Shown one piece after another: positions 48,723-61,855 of a DNA stretch of 64,000 nucleotides. This DNA is from Rhyacichthys aspro (lineage: Eukaryota; Chordata; Actinopteri; Gobiiformes; Rhyacichthyidae). Within the stretch, counting starts at the first letter, position 1; each line of letters opens with the position of its first letter. A model generated the notes under the pieces. That model was not told where the DNA came from. It searched no databases and worked only from the letters and a program-made list of their open reading frames with translations. The stretch covers positions 20,783,179 to 20,847,178 of the forward strand of contig CM072152.1 of the NCBI GenBank assembly GCA_036850595.1. Direction: 5' to 3'. A program made the position numbers and the translations under genes.

Positions 48723-48728
48723 AATAAA
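48723..48728 (+). terminator. tox2: Candidate distal tox2 poly(A) signal
   Basis: AATAAA in the context CTGCATAATAAAAAAAACTG, followed within 15-50 bases by GTTTGTAAGTGTCC and a long T run, a normal cleavage/polyadenylation layout. A more proximal AATAAA at 47980-47985 could give a shorter isoform. Confidence 0.4.
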
Positions 48729-49339
48729 AAAAACTGTTTAAAAGTTTGTAAGTGTCCTCATTTTTTTTTTAAAGTGACATGCACACAAAAGTGAAATTTT
48801 TTAAGAAGTGAGAAACTACACATTTAGCCACATTAACACCCCCAAACTTAGCATACCTTAGCTTGCACTTCAGAGGGTCAAGTTAGTATCGCTATATTTA
48901 TTATTAGCTCCGATGGCATCAGCTAATTAGCCGTAGATACAGAGTGGACCAGATTGCCAGTAAACTATCTTTACAAATACAAGAGCAGATGCGAGAAGAC
49001 GTGTGCTGTGCCTTGTGAAAGTGGTGCATCGTAGGCGTCTAGTGAGAGATAAAGAGAACAGAGGAATGCAACGTGCACTCAAACCCAGGCAGCCGTCCAA
49101 GAAGAGATTTAGCCCCAATTCGGCCTCTCCTTGGCTTTTAAAAATTATAGAAAGGTAAGATTTAAATGACCATGATCTTACATTTCAACCTTTTGTTCAC
49201 TTTAGTAGAAATTAACAGATGGAGGGCTTTTTGCAATGTGATCATTTATTTGAGTTTATAATATGTAAAAAAAAAAAAAAGAAAAAAGTTCAGAGAAAAT
49301 AAACATTTGAAGCTCTGTACGATTCAGTAAAGGCTCAGA

Positions 49340-49610
49340 TTCAGTAAATTACTTCCTGTTTCTGTTTCTACAAGTGCCCAGAGATGAAAAACTGAGCACT
49401 GCTGGAGCTGAAGCACAGAACACACACTCTTAATAATAATAATATTCCTATTGTCTTTATTTGACCATAGGTTTGTGAATGAAGACTGAGCAGAATGACA
49501 CTGAGCACATGAAACAAGCCAGAATCAAACCTGGGTCACCTGAGTATGTGGTATGGGTTTGTTCACAGACAGCATCATGTCCCTTTAGGGCTACCATAGC
49601 TTCTCGCAAG
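49340..49610 (+). repeat. Interspersed repeat family A copy interrupted by a SINE
   Basis: ATTACTTCCTGTTTCTG and ACTGAGCACTGCTGGAG (49391-49407) lie left of the SINE. CATGTCCCTTTAGGGCTACC near 49577 lies right of it, in the same order as in the copy at 5740-6000. Confidence 0.5.
49430..49558 (-). mobile_element. tRNA-derived SINE, minus strand, head truncated
   Basis: The minus strand starts CATACCACATACTCAGG, continues CCCAGGTTTGATTCTGG (B box, 49519-49531), then a CAGTGTCATTCTGCTCAG body, and ends GGTCAAATAAAGACAATAGG followed by an ATT repeat. This B-box-body-CAAATAAAG tail layout is the common fish tRNA-SINE type. It shares CATACCACATACTCA with 47303-47370. Its A-box end is missing. Confidence 0.65.
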
Positions 49611-52600
49611 CTTCTTCATCTGCAATGTAACCTTTAGGTGTGACCAAAAAGTGCACTTACTGATGATCTGGAATCTACCTGTGAAATATTATCCATTTAC
49701 AAGTTTATAATTCAAAAGCTCTACATATTGTTAATGTGAACCTGCAGCACAAGCACAGAGGGTTACCATTATTACTAGCTGCTGAACTATCTAGAATTAT
49801 CTTGAATGAATGGAGCAATGAATTATCATAAGGAAATATAATATAAAAGAGCAACAACATAAAAGCTTGGGTTAGGCTCTAGAGTTTAGGTTAACTGGCT
49901 TTTTTTTTTTGTCTCATCTTTAGTAAATAACCTTAAGTAGAATCAGACTCTGAGCAACATGAACTACAATCATAGTCAATACAATAAAATTTAAACGAAG
50001 CAAGGGTTAAAGAGCACAGTCTTTCATAATTCTTCATTTATTTCCATAAATACATCTTTTAGAGAACTATTACTTTTAGTGGATAGTGTTTCATTCTGTG
50101 ACTCTTCTTCTAGTCTTTGTCCTTGCAGCAGTACTGCAGTAAATACTATAAAAGGACAATATCAATTTGACACTTCTGCCAGCGCCCCTTAATCCCATCC
50201 CTCGTCTTTGTGTCAATGTCGTGAGGCCAAAAGAAAATGAAAAGCTACAATTTATGGCTGAAGATGCCATGAACAAGCTGTGAATGCTCTGCTTGTGCTG
50301 GTTTTCTGCAGTAATTGCAGGCTTTCAGGCTTTGGAGATTTAACCAAGTGATTTTATGATGAGGTTTATCTAATAATGAAAAGGCATGTCATAAATGGTA
50401 TAATTTAGGACAGTGTTGGAACCCATAGATATCATGTTCTGTAATTATTTATTTTATCGGTTGATTGCAGATTATGAAAAACACTTTCCAGTCCTAGGAC
50501 AGTGGAAAACAGATGTATATGACGGGCACAAAATGTGATCCTGACAACTTGCAGTGTTCAAATCTGCCTTTATCCTCTGTTGTTTAGAACTAGTTATTCT
50601 TAAACCACAAAAAGTAGCTGCAGCTGAAGCGTCTTTGTCCTTTGGGTTCTGTCACGAAGGTCAGCTATCGGCTTGATCTAAGGCTGGTGCATGTAAAAAA
50701 AAACATCAAGCCTTTCATGGACCCATCCCAGTGCACACAGGCTCTGTTTCAGTTGCAGCTCTTGTGCTGTTAAAGCTGCGGTGGAGCAACAGCAGCAGGA
50801 AATGTGGGTGGTTTTAACAAGAAATGGGTTTTGCTTTGTGTTCACGATCAGTTAAGTGTTTCTTTTTTTAGTGGTGTATCATAAACTGCAAAAACACGTG
50901 AGAAGAGATTCAACATTGCTCGTTTACGGATTAAATTACAAATTTAATCTAAAGTAAACCACATGTATGCTTTTTAATGCACGCTTTCATTTTCTATTGG
51001 TTTGTTAGTAATAACATAGTCTTGTAACGCTCTAAAATACTGAGCTGCACTAAAATGCAACCCTGTGGTTTCTCACCTTTACATATTTGTGATATAATGC
51101 AGCTCAAAAATCACCTCTGAGCTTCTCTGGTGTGTGCCTGTGGTCTAAGGTCATTTCTCTATTTAAAGTTAAAGTGGAGACATTCAAAATGGTAATACAC
51201 ATTTTACAACATACAAGTGCCCACCAGATTCATAGTGAAACATCATGCGATCATACATTTCACCAGTGACCAAAGTTAGACTCTCATTATCAATCACATC
51301 AGTTTAGTCACATTTTAAATACGTGTCAGGCTGCTGCTCCCAATGGCCATCTTTACCTAAATAATACACACCTTGCAACAACAAATATCTTACAACATTT
51401 ATATGATAGAAAAGTGGGACACATTGGACACTTTACCAACTGTGCTGTTATTAGTTTTAACAGATGTTAAACAGATAAAAGATGTTGGTTTTGAACTGAC
51501 AATAAACAAGGAGTTTATTACTTTTTTATCAAGTATTATCTAGTTGGAGTGCAGTAATTCAATAAAAACATAAACAGTGAACTGAAAATATATATTATTT
51601 AAATTTTTGTTAAAAATCTGACCTTCAAACTTTAAGAAAAAGGATATTGATAGGGGTAATCAAGCATTTTGTAAAAGGAGGTTTATTGGATTATCAGGCA
51701 TATTCCTCTGAGTAGTTATTTCAGTTGGGTATGGCTGTCCATACCAGTGAAAACACACTTTTACAGCTATGAAGGCTTCTACAATGTCCTAAACTTCTGT
51801 CATTACTGTTATTATAAGTGTGTATTACATAGAAGGTATTTATATGCATCTTAGCATCATGACAGATTTTATTTGGTTCCTTCATAAACAACCCCAGAGC
51901 TTAGTCCTCAGCAAAGCACCTTATTGTGGACATTTCTCAACAGAATATTTGAGCACATATCCTCTGTCACCAAGTCAACATTGAAGTAGTAGTTGTTCTG
52001 GGTTTTACATGTTTAAAACCAAAAACAAAACTGTTCAATGTCCCCTGTAACAGCGTTACATGGTTTAATCTCAGGAGAGCAGAGTTATTTACAGTTGGGA
52101 ATAAACTGAACTACTATAATGAACTAGACCTTTAAAATAAATATAAGTATACAATAATTTTACATTTTTCAAAGTGTATTTCAGATCTTTTGGTTCATGA
52201 GGACAAGCTGACATGGCACTCTTGATCTTTATGGAGAAATGAAAATGAGAGAGCGAATGGTGTCATGAGGAGGTCTGTGGGCCGTGTAGGGCAGCAGCCC
52301 ACATCCCTGTGGAGATGAGTCACACTGAGACCAATGCACTTAAACCTAACTATTTTCTCATCATGTTTGTTTCAAGAGACCCCTCTATTTAAAAAACCAG
52401 GATCATCTTTAACTAGAGCCACAAAAAACAGATCCAACCATCAACAGTCATTTTAGATGTTTGTTAAACAGTGCAGCTGCTCTGTTTGAGCTGCATCGCC
52501 CACACATGCTACACCTTAGATCCTCTGATAATTACACATTGGAGAGAGTGTTAGAGAGAAATGCTCGTGTTAGTAAAGTCAGGTCCTGGTCCAGATGTTT

Positions 52601-54149
52601 GGGATTAAGGCCTTGTTATGAAAATACAATATAATTACTCAGGACGTTAGGTATTCAGGCCTGTCATGCTCATGGCATGTACACTATTTTAAATGGCTTG
52701 AAGACCAGATTGGCAAAGGATTCAAGTGAATTTAGTGCAACGTGTTGGCAAGTTGTATAAGAGGCAGACCTAGCATTTGGGAAGTAAAAAGGTCCATGTT
52801 CTTCAAATCAGTGCCATAGCAACCAAGCTGTGGAAAATACAGCTCTGCCAACGTACAATAAATGTAACCTGACAATAAAAAGGCCATTACCAGTAATATA
52901 TAGTTTGGCAGTATTGCTATTATTATCAATGTACTTAAGGAAACACGTGCCTTAAATAAAGCCCTGGATCCTTTTATTATTTATCACTTAGATATGAACT
53001 ACATACATTATAAATGGCCTGTAAATGACCAACCTGAACTGCATGGCCATAGTTAATTTAGTATTATCACAAAGTCAATCTTATTAACATTGGTTAAAAA
53101 AATAAATCAATGAAAAAGACAGTGTAAGGTTTAGCATTTGTCATTGTTCCCCTCACTCTGGTGACAGAAAGCTCAGTGTTAGTGTTGTACAATAATATGT
53201 TCATTTATTGTCTTAAAGAGTTTTGATAAGTTATAAATAAGATTGTAATGTTGTATTTTTTCCTCACAGCATGACACATATTACAAAATATGGCAGGATT
53301 TCTTTTGTCTTTTACCTTAATACAACATTTATATATCGCAAAACAAATCCATCAACGCTTTATACATTTATCTTTGTATTTCTTTAAACAAATTCGCCCC
53401 ATATTTACATCTGAAAGACATCGCCTGTGCTCCCAGGGGACGTCTGTTTTTGTCAGGTGCTTCTGCATTTATTACAATCAAATAAACCATTTATTTCTTT
53501 TATTTTCTCCCATCCCTTCTCTCTTTCAAGTAATGACACTTTCTATCACGCCATGGTGTTTTCAATCAGCCTGTCTGGTTTTAAAGAAAGTGACTTGATT
53601 TGTCTGGAGCAGGTGAAAAAAAAGTAAATTGAATTGAGAGTTTGCCGAACCACACTTTGAAAAGTCATGATGAAAATGTTACGGTTTACATATCAATATT
53701 TGTTTTAAAGGTAATGTACTGAGCCTCCTTTTTCCCAGTGGTACCCAACCCTTCATGCAATATGGAAGATAGGAGCACTTTTTCTTTGTTGAACAGATGG
53801 GCAGCTGCTTCAGTTATAGATCTCCACCCGTGCAGATGAACTCCAGCTCAGGAAGTTTTCATATGTGTTTGGATCAGCAGCGAGAACTCTGCTGTAAATA
53901 AAATAAGATATAACAAAAAAATCCTAGTCTAAGGCTAAAATGAGAATGTTACTACATGTCTGTACTAATCCTTTTTCACCTTTTCAGCTTAAATAGACAT
54001 AAATTGATATGTGGCGATGCATTTTTGCCTCAATGTCTTCTCGAGCAAATCTTACACTCACAAAAATAAAATAAAATAAAACAATGAGGTTTTCTGCAAA
54101 CACATAACCTCTCTTTAAGTTGGACGCAAGACTTCAGTTTAAGATTGTT

Positions 54150-54440
54150 ATTCATAGTGTTGTAGTGCTCAAGATCAGTCTCAAGGTCTGATTCATTTTT
54201 ACAACGTTTGCTCGGTCTTCAAGATTTTGGGATTTTAATTCAAGACCAGTTAAGACCATTTCTTTGTGCTTATTTTTCTTTCTTTCTAAAACTTGAACTT
54301 AAAAACTTCATTCAGTTCAAATCTCTGTAAACCCTTTGTGCACTTGTTCACCTCATGTCACTGTGTCTTGCACTAATCTTTACTTCGACCCTGGTCTCGG
54401 TCATGACTCACTCTCAAAGACTGTGGCCTTGACTACCTTT
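54150..54440 (-). repeat. Interspersed repeat family B, long decayed copy
   Basis: The plus strand carries AGTGTTGTAGTGCTCAAGATC, GCTCGGTCTTCAAG, CTGGTCTCGGTCATGACTC and GTGGCCTTGACTACC: repeated GTCTTGA/GACC words typical of the family. Confidence 0.4.
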
Positions 54441-54460
54441 TCTGCCTTACGTCACCATAT

Positions 54461-54477
54461 TTCTTCTTCTTCTTCTT
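54461..54477 (+). repeat. (TTC)n microsatellite
   Basis: Uninterrupted TTC units, fewer than six. Confidence 0.85.
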
Positions 54478-57400
54478 TTCTCCTATCATTGCCATTAGTG
54501 AACCATAGTTGTTTCAAATAACATAAAAATCAGCCAATAATTATAAAACCTGAAATCAGCATCAACATACTTGAGAAAGCACACATCCCACAGATATTAG
54601 ATGGTTTTACTGGACTTTTTATCTAAAAAAAACTCTCGACAGCAAACACAGCACAACCTAATTGCCACATCTAAGCACTTGGTTTAATCTCAACCATAAA
54701 TTCCTATTAGAATCACTGCAATTTAGTCTTTCATTAGTAACTTTAATTGCGTTTGTTAAGCGTGTAGCCAGTAATCCTGTTTTCTTCTCACACCCACATG
54801 TACTAGACCGCTCCTGGCCTGTTCTTTCTCTGCTTAATATTAAACACAAGAGAACATTGTGGAGGAAAAGGCCACTTTTTAGTTCTTTCTTTTAAAAATT
54901 GATAATCAAATTAATGGAAAATTCTCAATAATGGCTGCAGTAAAGAATTCTTTCCACCTTAATTGAATTAGGGCTTTCATATCTGTGATTTCTGTGTTTG
55001 TTTTTGGCAGCTGCCATCTGTTTGCCTGGGACCAGCTCTATTAATAAGCTATTCAGATTGAAATATGGCGGCCGTATTCCAGCAACTGTTTCTCACCTCG
55101 TCTCTCTCTACCCCTTTTTCTCAAATGATTGTCATGGAAATCATCAGAGGTGCCAAAGCGCAGACAAAAGAGGAGCGCTTGAACATATTCACCTGAGCCA
55201 AAAAGAACAGAACTGCGGTCTAATTACGATGGGGACAATTAAGACTGTGCATATTTATTGACAGGAGGCTTCACATGGGAACATATGCTCATGAATACTC
55301 CAGAAATGAAGACAGTGTATAATGCAGGGGGGTCTATATGATGGTGTTGTCAGGTGTAGAAGAATGCATTTAACCTGAGACTGAGCAGGTGGCATTGAAG
55401 ACAATCCCATTATGTTTACTTCATCAAATATGTACATCTGTTTGAGTGCAGGGCAATGGGGACAATTCCCATCACTTCAAATAAAGAAAAAAATGTAACT
55501 GTGCTTGTCACTAGTCTCAGACTCATTACAATTATCATAATCCAGGTATGGCCAAAACAAAACTGATTAGCATTAGTGCATGTGTGTAATGAGGCACTAG
55601 AGACAAAACTACTTTTGAACCTACATGTCCAGGCAAGTCATGGTGGATTTCCAGGTATTTTTGTTTGGTCAGACCCGGTTATTTCTAAGGTTTTTTATCA
55701 ATAAAGGAAAGCTGAGGAGGTGGATGCATGTGGAACAAAACTTTTTTTTGTGCAGGCAAAGCAAAATTCAAAATCAGCATTTAGTTTGACTTTTGAATGA
55801 ATTGCTTTTGATAGTTTTTCAGTTTTTTCTAATCTTCTCAACATTCAAAAACACCCAAGCCATGTAAATAAAGGAGTTAATGGAGAAATAGAGGCAGGAG
55901 GCAGTTGGTTCACAGATACAGTTACTTCTACACTGTTCTAGGAGGACTATAGGGCAGTTTTATCATGTGAGGATGGCTGTAAAATTATCCTAAAGATACA
56001 GATGACATACTGGATGAGCCATAAGAGGGCGCTCTGGGCAGACCCTGCAGGGACAGGTTAAAGGTCACTCTAATTAGTGCCAGGTGGCACACACATTGAG
56101 AGGTATATGGTACTTATGGGACCACACAGCATTTTGTAAGTCTTCATTTACTATATTTGATCTTTTATTTATAGTTACAGTAAATGTATTGAGACTTCCA
56201 ACCTTATTTTAAAGTGGATCTGGTTTTTATTTTACACAGAGTTGCAGTATCTCTAAAGCACAAGTTCAGCCACGCCAACATCAATTTTGTATCCCATAAA
56301 CATTTTAAAACCATAAAAACTCTTCTTTTTATTTTATCTACACGACACTGATTATTCAGAATTTAACTTATGGGTCACTTTTTCACTTTGAAGAATAAAC
56401 TGTATTAGAAACATGGTTTATATGTTTTTCTTCGAAGGCATTTTAATTAATATAAGATAATACTTGTATTTAATAGATACAACAGTTAGTTTTTTGCAGA
56501 AGCATAAATGTTTTATGTAGACCTAATCTTTATTTTTTCTCCATAATCTCAACAAGAACACATCTAAGTATTTGTCTCTTAAATAAACATTCTTTATCCT
56601 TTTTCCTCTAAAACATTTACGCTTTCCTCATTGATGTTTCCAGGAATTTTGAATAGATGCTTTAAATTGTGAGTCCGGGTTGCTCTAGAGGCAGCCTGTA
56701 ATAATAATGACTGATTCCTCTTTTTGTACTCTCCATGTTGACAGCCACAATGCTCCAAGAACAAGGAATTCCAGTCTTCACTCAGTATTCTGATCACACA
56801 CCTCTCTCCTTCAGTAATACAAGTCTACTTTAAAATTCATAACTACATTTGGAAAGAATAAAAGGCTGCCCTGATGGAATATTTCCAAGGAGCTTACTTG
56901 AGCGAAAACACAATTCGCTTTGGCATATTTAATAACCCTTACCTTCTCCGTGCAGGTCTTTAAGACATACAGTAGTAATAACAATATTAAAAAATACTAG
57001 GAAAAAAATCCAAGCTTTGCCTCAGCATGAAATGAGCACCTATAATTCCTGCCTCTAGGAAAGAAAGGTGGTGGAATTGAAGGATTGTCAAAGTTAGAAA
57101 GAGTCAGCTCAGCTCAAGTCTCATTTTGTGCCTCTTTTTCCACTGTCCTTCGCCTGCGAGCCAATTTGAATTGAATCAAACAACCCAGATTGATTAAGCC
57201 GGGATGAATGACTTTCCAATGACATAGGATTCTGATTGAGCCGCGCCCTATCCCTCTGTACATATTTGACATGCTTATTGAGGAGTAGTGGGGTGAAAGT
57301 GATCGAGCAGTTGTTTCCTTCTGCTTGTCACTCGGGGAAATGTTTCTACCTCGGCTAAAATGTTGTTCACTTCCACAAAAGTCTTGTTCGAAAACCCATT

Positions 57401-58082
57401 CAGTGCTGCTTTGATTGGAGAGGAAAGTACAACGAACAACTGTGAGAAAATAGATAACATGCTCCTCCATTTGGAATATGAATTGTACAGCTCGAGCTTT
57501 AGCATTAATCTATTGCCCTCTTTCCTCTCTTCAGTTCTTTTGAGAGAGAAAGATAGCGAGATGAAAAAAAAAAATCTAGAGTATTGAATATAGTGGGATG
57601 TCCTGTTCTGAATTAGGTCAGCACCAATCAAAGCTTTAAATGCTCTCATTTTGTTTCTTTGCACTGATGGCTTTTGTGTGTTTGGCGATGGAGACACAGA
57701 GCCCCCTACTGTCACCGAGAGAGCACTGAACACTGTCCAGATGAGCGTTTTATTGACTCCACTGATACTTTACTGCCATCTGTCTGCGGCACAAAGTAGA
57801 AAAGGGTGCAGTCAAGGAAAATGGAGTTGCATCGCTTTAATGGTCATAATAGAACATAAAGAACAGCTGTGTGCAAATGACTTAAATTGGTGATATATTT
57901 TATGAACACTGATGATATCACACAAAAATGACAGGCTTCTCTCGTCCATTTAATATCTCATCGAAAAGAAACAGCCTGTTATTGATGAAATGTTTGCAGA
58001 TATTAGACATGAGATAATGGCCACTGACACGTCGAGTCAAGACCTTCATTTATCTTGGTTTGTAGATGGGATATTATATAAT

Positions 58083-58390
58083 ATAAGTGACTTTGATAAA
58101 GGGCACGTTGTGGGGCTAAATGACTGTGAAGAGCATTTCCAACTCCTGTTTTTATGGACTGTCCCCCATCTTCAGTGAATTTTGAAATGGCAACGTACAG
58201 CACTAGGCGTAAGTGTTAGGCTGCCACCAGAAAAAAGCTCATCTAGACTGAAATGGCAAGTCAGCATGGACACTTTCAAAGGGAAATCAGAAAACAATCT
58301 GGACACTATAGATGTGGGATGCAGTTAAGACACTTGAAGAGTCAGGAAAAGTCGATGACAAAACCAAATAGACCAAGACAACTTTAGAAG
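58083..58390 (+). pseudogene. Possible Tc1-like transposase debris
   Basis: 58083-58115 reads ISDFDKGHVVG, matching the start of a fish Tc1-type helix-turn-helix segment. About 200 bp on, 58311-58370 reads MWDAVKTLEESGKVDDKTK followed by a stop and TKTTL, similar in pattern to the second DNA-binding helix region. The frame is broken and the catalytic DDE part was not found. Tentative. Confidence 0.3.
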
Positions 58391-59309
58391 TTCTGGGGCT
58401 TTGGCCAAAAAATACTGCAGATAAAATCTACTGAATGTGCTGGAATACCAACTGTGATCCAAACAATGCTGTAGTAATATACACATATGAAAACAAACAA
58501 AACATATAATTCTAACAATAGTAATGCACTATCATTGAAAACCCGACTCCGGCATGATTCCAATACAAGGCTTATTCAATCTGTAAAACAAAATGCATTT
58601 TATAATAGCTGCATTAAGGGACTAATAAACTGGGTCAGATTACTTTATAAAAAGGAATGGTTTTGATGGACACTTTTTGGAACTGCCACGTAGTTTTGTT
58701 GTTTAGTTAAGTACAAAACACAGAGGCATAATTTATGTGGAGCTATTAGTGTTTGATGATTTACTTTCACGGCCCACTTTCCAAAGCAAAGAATTGTTTT
58801 TGTCCTTGTATTCAAGGCTGCACATAACATTAAAATGTGTCCATATAAGGAACTGTCCATATTTTGACCTGATTTGAAATAGAGACAGCCTTTTTGTTCC
58901 TGTTCCTTCCATGCGTTCAGTATGACTCACTAAATATATCCACGTTTATGGACACTGCATTAATTCCAAAAAGCCAAGAGTCAAATGTTACATCTTACAC
59001 AGCTGCTGTGTTCTAGTTTATGTGTAATATTATTTGCTCTTCACACAAAGAAGGGATTGCAAACCACATTCGATCTATTTCAACATTCCTCTAAGCCCTT
59101 TTTTCTTCCAAACATATTTTTCTGACAACCCCCCGCCCCGTTGCTGCTCGTCCTAAGTGCCCCTCCATTTTTGTTAATCAAAATATATTCACACAATCTC
59201 CTCTGCCTCTCCAGTGGATCTAAGAGGCTGATTGGCAATTTCAGTAGCACAACCATAGTTCAGAGGCAAGAGACGGCGGCGGACACGGGCGGTCTGAGAG
59301 CTCCCTGCT

Positions 59310-59323
59310 GTTACCATGGCAAC
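59310..59323. promoter_or_regulatory. Canonical RFX X-box
   Basis: GTTACCATGGCAAC fits GTTRCCATGGYAAC at all 14 positions. It lies in a locally GC-rich stretch (59265-59350) of an AT-rich intergenic region, about 2.5 kb beyond the snta1 stop and 13 kb beyond tox2. Likely an enhancer or an unrecognised promoter; binding is inferred. Confidence 0.5.
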
Positions 59324-60540
59324 ATCTCAACAAGAGGCTCTGGAGCTGAATGGTTTTGGGAGAAAAGATGTGGTCAGATGTGAACGCTGTGATTTGATGG
59401 TCTGATATAACGGTAAGAGTTTATTACCACAGCTTTGCACATGTAAATCCAAGTGTGTTCAGAGAGTATATTCACAAAAACATGGTCTGTGGATGAGCAT
59501 CTGGGCCTCGCTGATAAAACGACCTCGTAGCAGTAAAAGCACATGAGAGGAGACTATTTGCTCACCACTTTTACAATGGCCAGCAGCGGGCCAAACCGTC
59601 TCCATCACACACCCTGCTGACTTAAGCATCTCATCATCATCATCGTGCCTTGTACAGATCGCTCTGGACTTAATAAAACTGTCAGACCACCAACTGGGAC
59701 TGTTAAATAAAGGCAGAGAGGAGGCTGTGGCCGCCTTCTCGAGTAGATCAGTGGAAAAGCTCGTTAAAGACACTCAGAGATGACATTAAAGCTTTCAGCT
59801 GGACGTGAAAAGGCTGACGAGGCTGTTTGCTGAAGTTACGGACTGTCAGCATGTACAAAATAACTGATTAAACAGAATATCTACTTTGGCAGTTTCCAGA
59901 TTTGCTTTTTCTTTTACTGTAATCACATTTGGTGCAAAGACACTTAAGTTCATGTGACTGCCCCCAACAGGCCGTCAGCCTCATCTGTTTCCAGCACTTC
60001 CAGGTCAAGTGTGAACAAGGGAGACCTGGCAATGTTCTGGCTTTTCCTGCATTTGAGAAAGAGCTGCTGGGAATTATACTTCTCCAAATGTACTTCTATG
60101 GGTTTTACAGATCTGAGCTTTAAGTGGTTAAAATGTCATCTTCATTAAGGCATAAAGCGAAGGGGAGAGAAAAAAGCAATTATGCGTTTGGTCGATACAA
60201 GCTCAGGATATATCATTGCAAAACACCAACAATGCTTCCCAAATTCCCAATATGTTGACGTTAAAAGTAAAACCCTATACCTTATCATTGTGGTGTAAAA
60301 ACCACAGCCTTGACATAAGCCAAAGATGCTAAAAGGGAAGAAATATCCTCCATATTCAGGTTTGTTATATGGATAGAGTCATTAACTATTGCAGTGCACT
60401 TTCAGGATAAAGGTTCTCACACAACACTGTTATTTAGGTTGATAAACAGAATAAAGTCTATACTGTATTACACTGCTGTATGCGACTCAAATATGAACAA
60501 TAACATAAGCTGTGTAAATAAAGCCTTTGCAAATAAGCAT

Positions 60541-61855
60541 TAAAAGTTAACAAAGTTTATTACATGTTTATATACAAACAACCCTGCAAGGCACACCTTT
60601 ATTTAAATAAGAATATACAGTACATTTTATTCTTGAAACAGAAGATGTTTTAGTCTTGAAATATATATTAATACAGGTCTTCTTAGAGCTGGACACAGAA
60701 AAGGCCGCTTTTCGTTTCTCGTGTGACACAAACCATGATGATGACAATAATCAACGTCTCGATGTAATAAACAATCAGCTTCAAATGATAGAAATATCTG
60801 CCAAAGTGTAACATGTGAAGTCTTTTAAACAGAACAAAGTACAGACAAAAACATAATCTTAGTACTAAAATAGGTTCAATTAAGAGGTAACAGCATTGAA
60901 CTAATGCTTATCCAAACAAAGGATGGAGCATATCAGAATAGCCTTGTAAGTACATCTATAAATGTGTAATTATGTGACAACCTTTGTCAAAGAACAAAGT
61001 GTGGTTAAAACGCATTAGACTTCTGTAAAATACTGGAAAGGGCTTTTTGTACGAAGATAAAGTTTAAAATATTTGACCTAATTCAGTGGTTAATCTACAA
61101 CAAAAAATAACAGTCTCCTTTTGTGTAATAGTCTTTAGTCTGTTAATAGTTTTTCTTTGTTAGTGGTGCATAATGTGAACACTTAAAATATGTGACATTT
61201 AGAATATGTCTTTAAAATGTGGCTTCAGGGTAAATGCAACTTAAGTGCCCACATCTGCAGCGTGTTATTATGCTTCACACAGTGATAATCTGTACATTGT
61301 TCAGTACAGAGCATTGAGCATGTAGCACTCAGTCATCCTGTCACTCTGCTCAAGCTGCCGTCATATAAAAATGTGTTTGTCCAACATCAATCAGGACAAC
61401 TGTGAAATGAGTCCTTTTATGAATGCTTACAGCACATAAAGCCCAGATTGAAAGATGAAAGGATGCTCATGACAAAGGCCTGTTGTGACTCAAGAAACAA
61501 ATCAAAATGAAACAATGTGGTAAAATACAATAAATGGTGAGATTTTTGAAAAAACATTAAGATGCAGGCTGTCAAAATCACATGTAGTTTATCTCACAAC
61601 ATACTGTGACATGGCTCGCTTATGCCATCTGTCAGATCTCTCCACAAATCAAACCTGCACGTTCCACAAAGGTCCATCAAAGTTTCTCTTCACTGCTTTA
61701 GAAAGACCAGGAAGCCGTACCAGGAGAAATGAGAGGCTAAAAAAAGGTTTGATTCGCCTCATTCCTGCGCTCCATCATCTGGTGTTTAAGCTTCTTCAAT
61801 GGTGCACTTTTTATTGAATATTCCTATCGCTGTTGCTCTGTGTGGTTGGTCTCTA
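60541..61855 (-). other. snta1: snta1 3'UTR (extent inferred)
   Basis: Downstream of the syntrophin stop on the minus strand. AATAAA candidates (TTTATT on plus) lie at 61810-61815, 60626-60631, 60598-60603 and 60556-60561. The first would give a UTR of only about 60 bases; the cluster near 60560-60630 is a more usual length. No other gene seen. Confidence 0.35.

Larger units (their letters stand above)
45900..48750 (+). other. tox2: tox2 3'UTR (end inferred)
   Basis: No coding signal follows the stop. Poly(A) signal candidates are AATAAA at 47980-47985 (in CCAATAAAGTTC) and at 48723-48728, followed by a GT- and T-rich stretch near 48740-48770. The second is my preferred main end, because T-rich low-complexity sequence runs up to it. 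AU-rich ATTTA motifs occur, for example GTTTATTTATT at 46411-46421. An antisense tRNA-like SINE head (47303-47370) and a repeat relic (46510-46590) lie inside. The extent is inference and needs transcript data. Confidence 0.55.
48751..60540. other. Intergenic region between tox2 and snta1
   Basis: No exon with family resemblance. Contents: family A repeat with a nested SINE (49340-49610), family B relic (54150-54440), CTT repeat (54461-54477), Tc1-like debris (about 58083-58390), CTCF-like words (56019-56033 and 57701-57712) and an RFX X-box (59310-59323). Long open frames around 57275-57733 (minus) are composition artefacts. The rest is AT-rich and unassigned. Confidence 0.7.

Noticed and set aside
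57275..57733. 152-codon open frame on the minus strand
   Set aside because: No domain or family resemblance, a poly-Phe run from an A-rich tract, and no splice context; judged chance.
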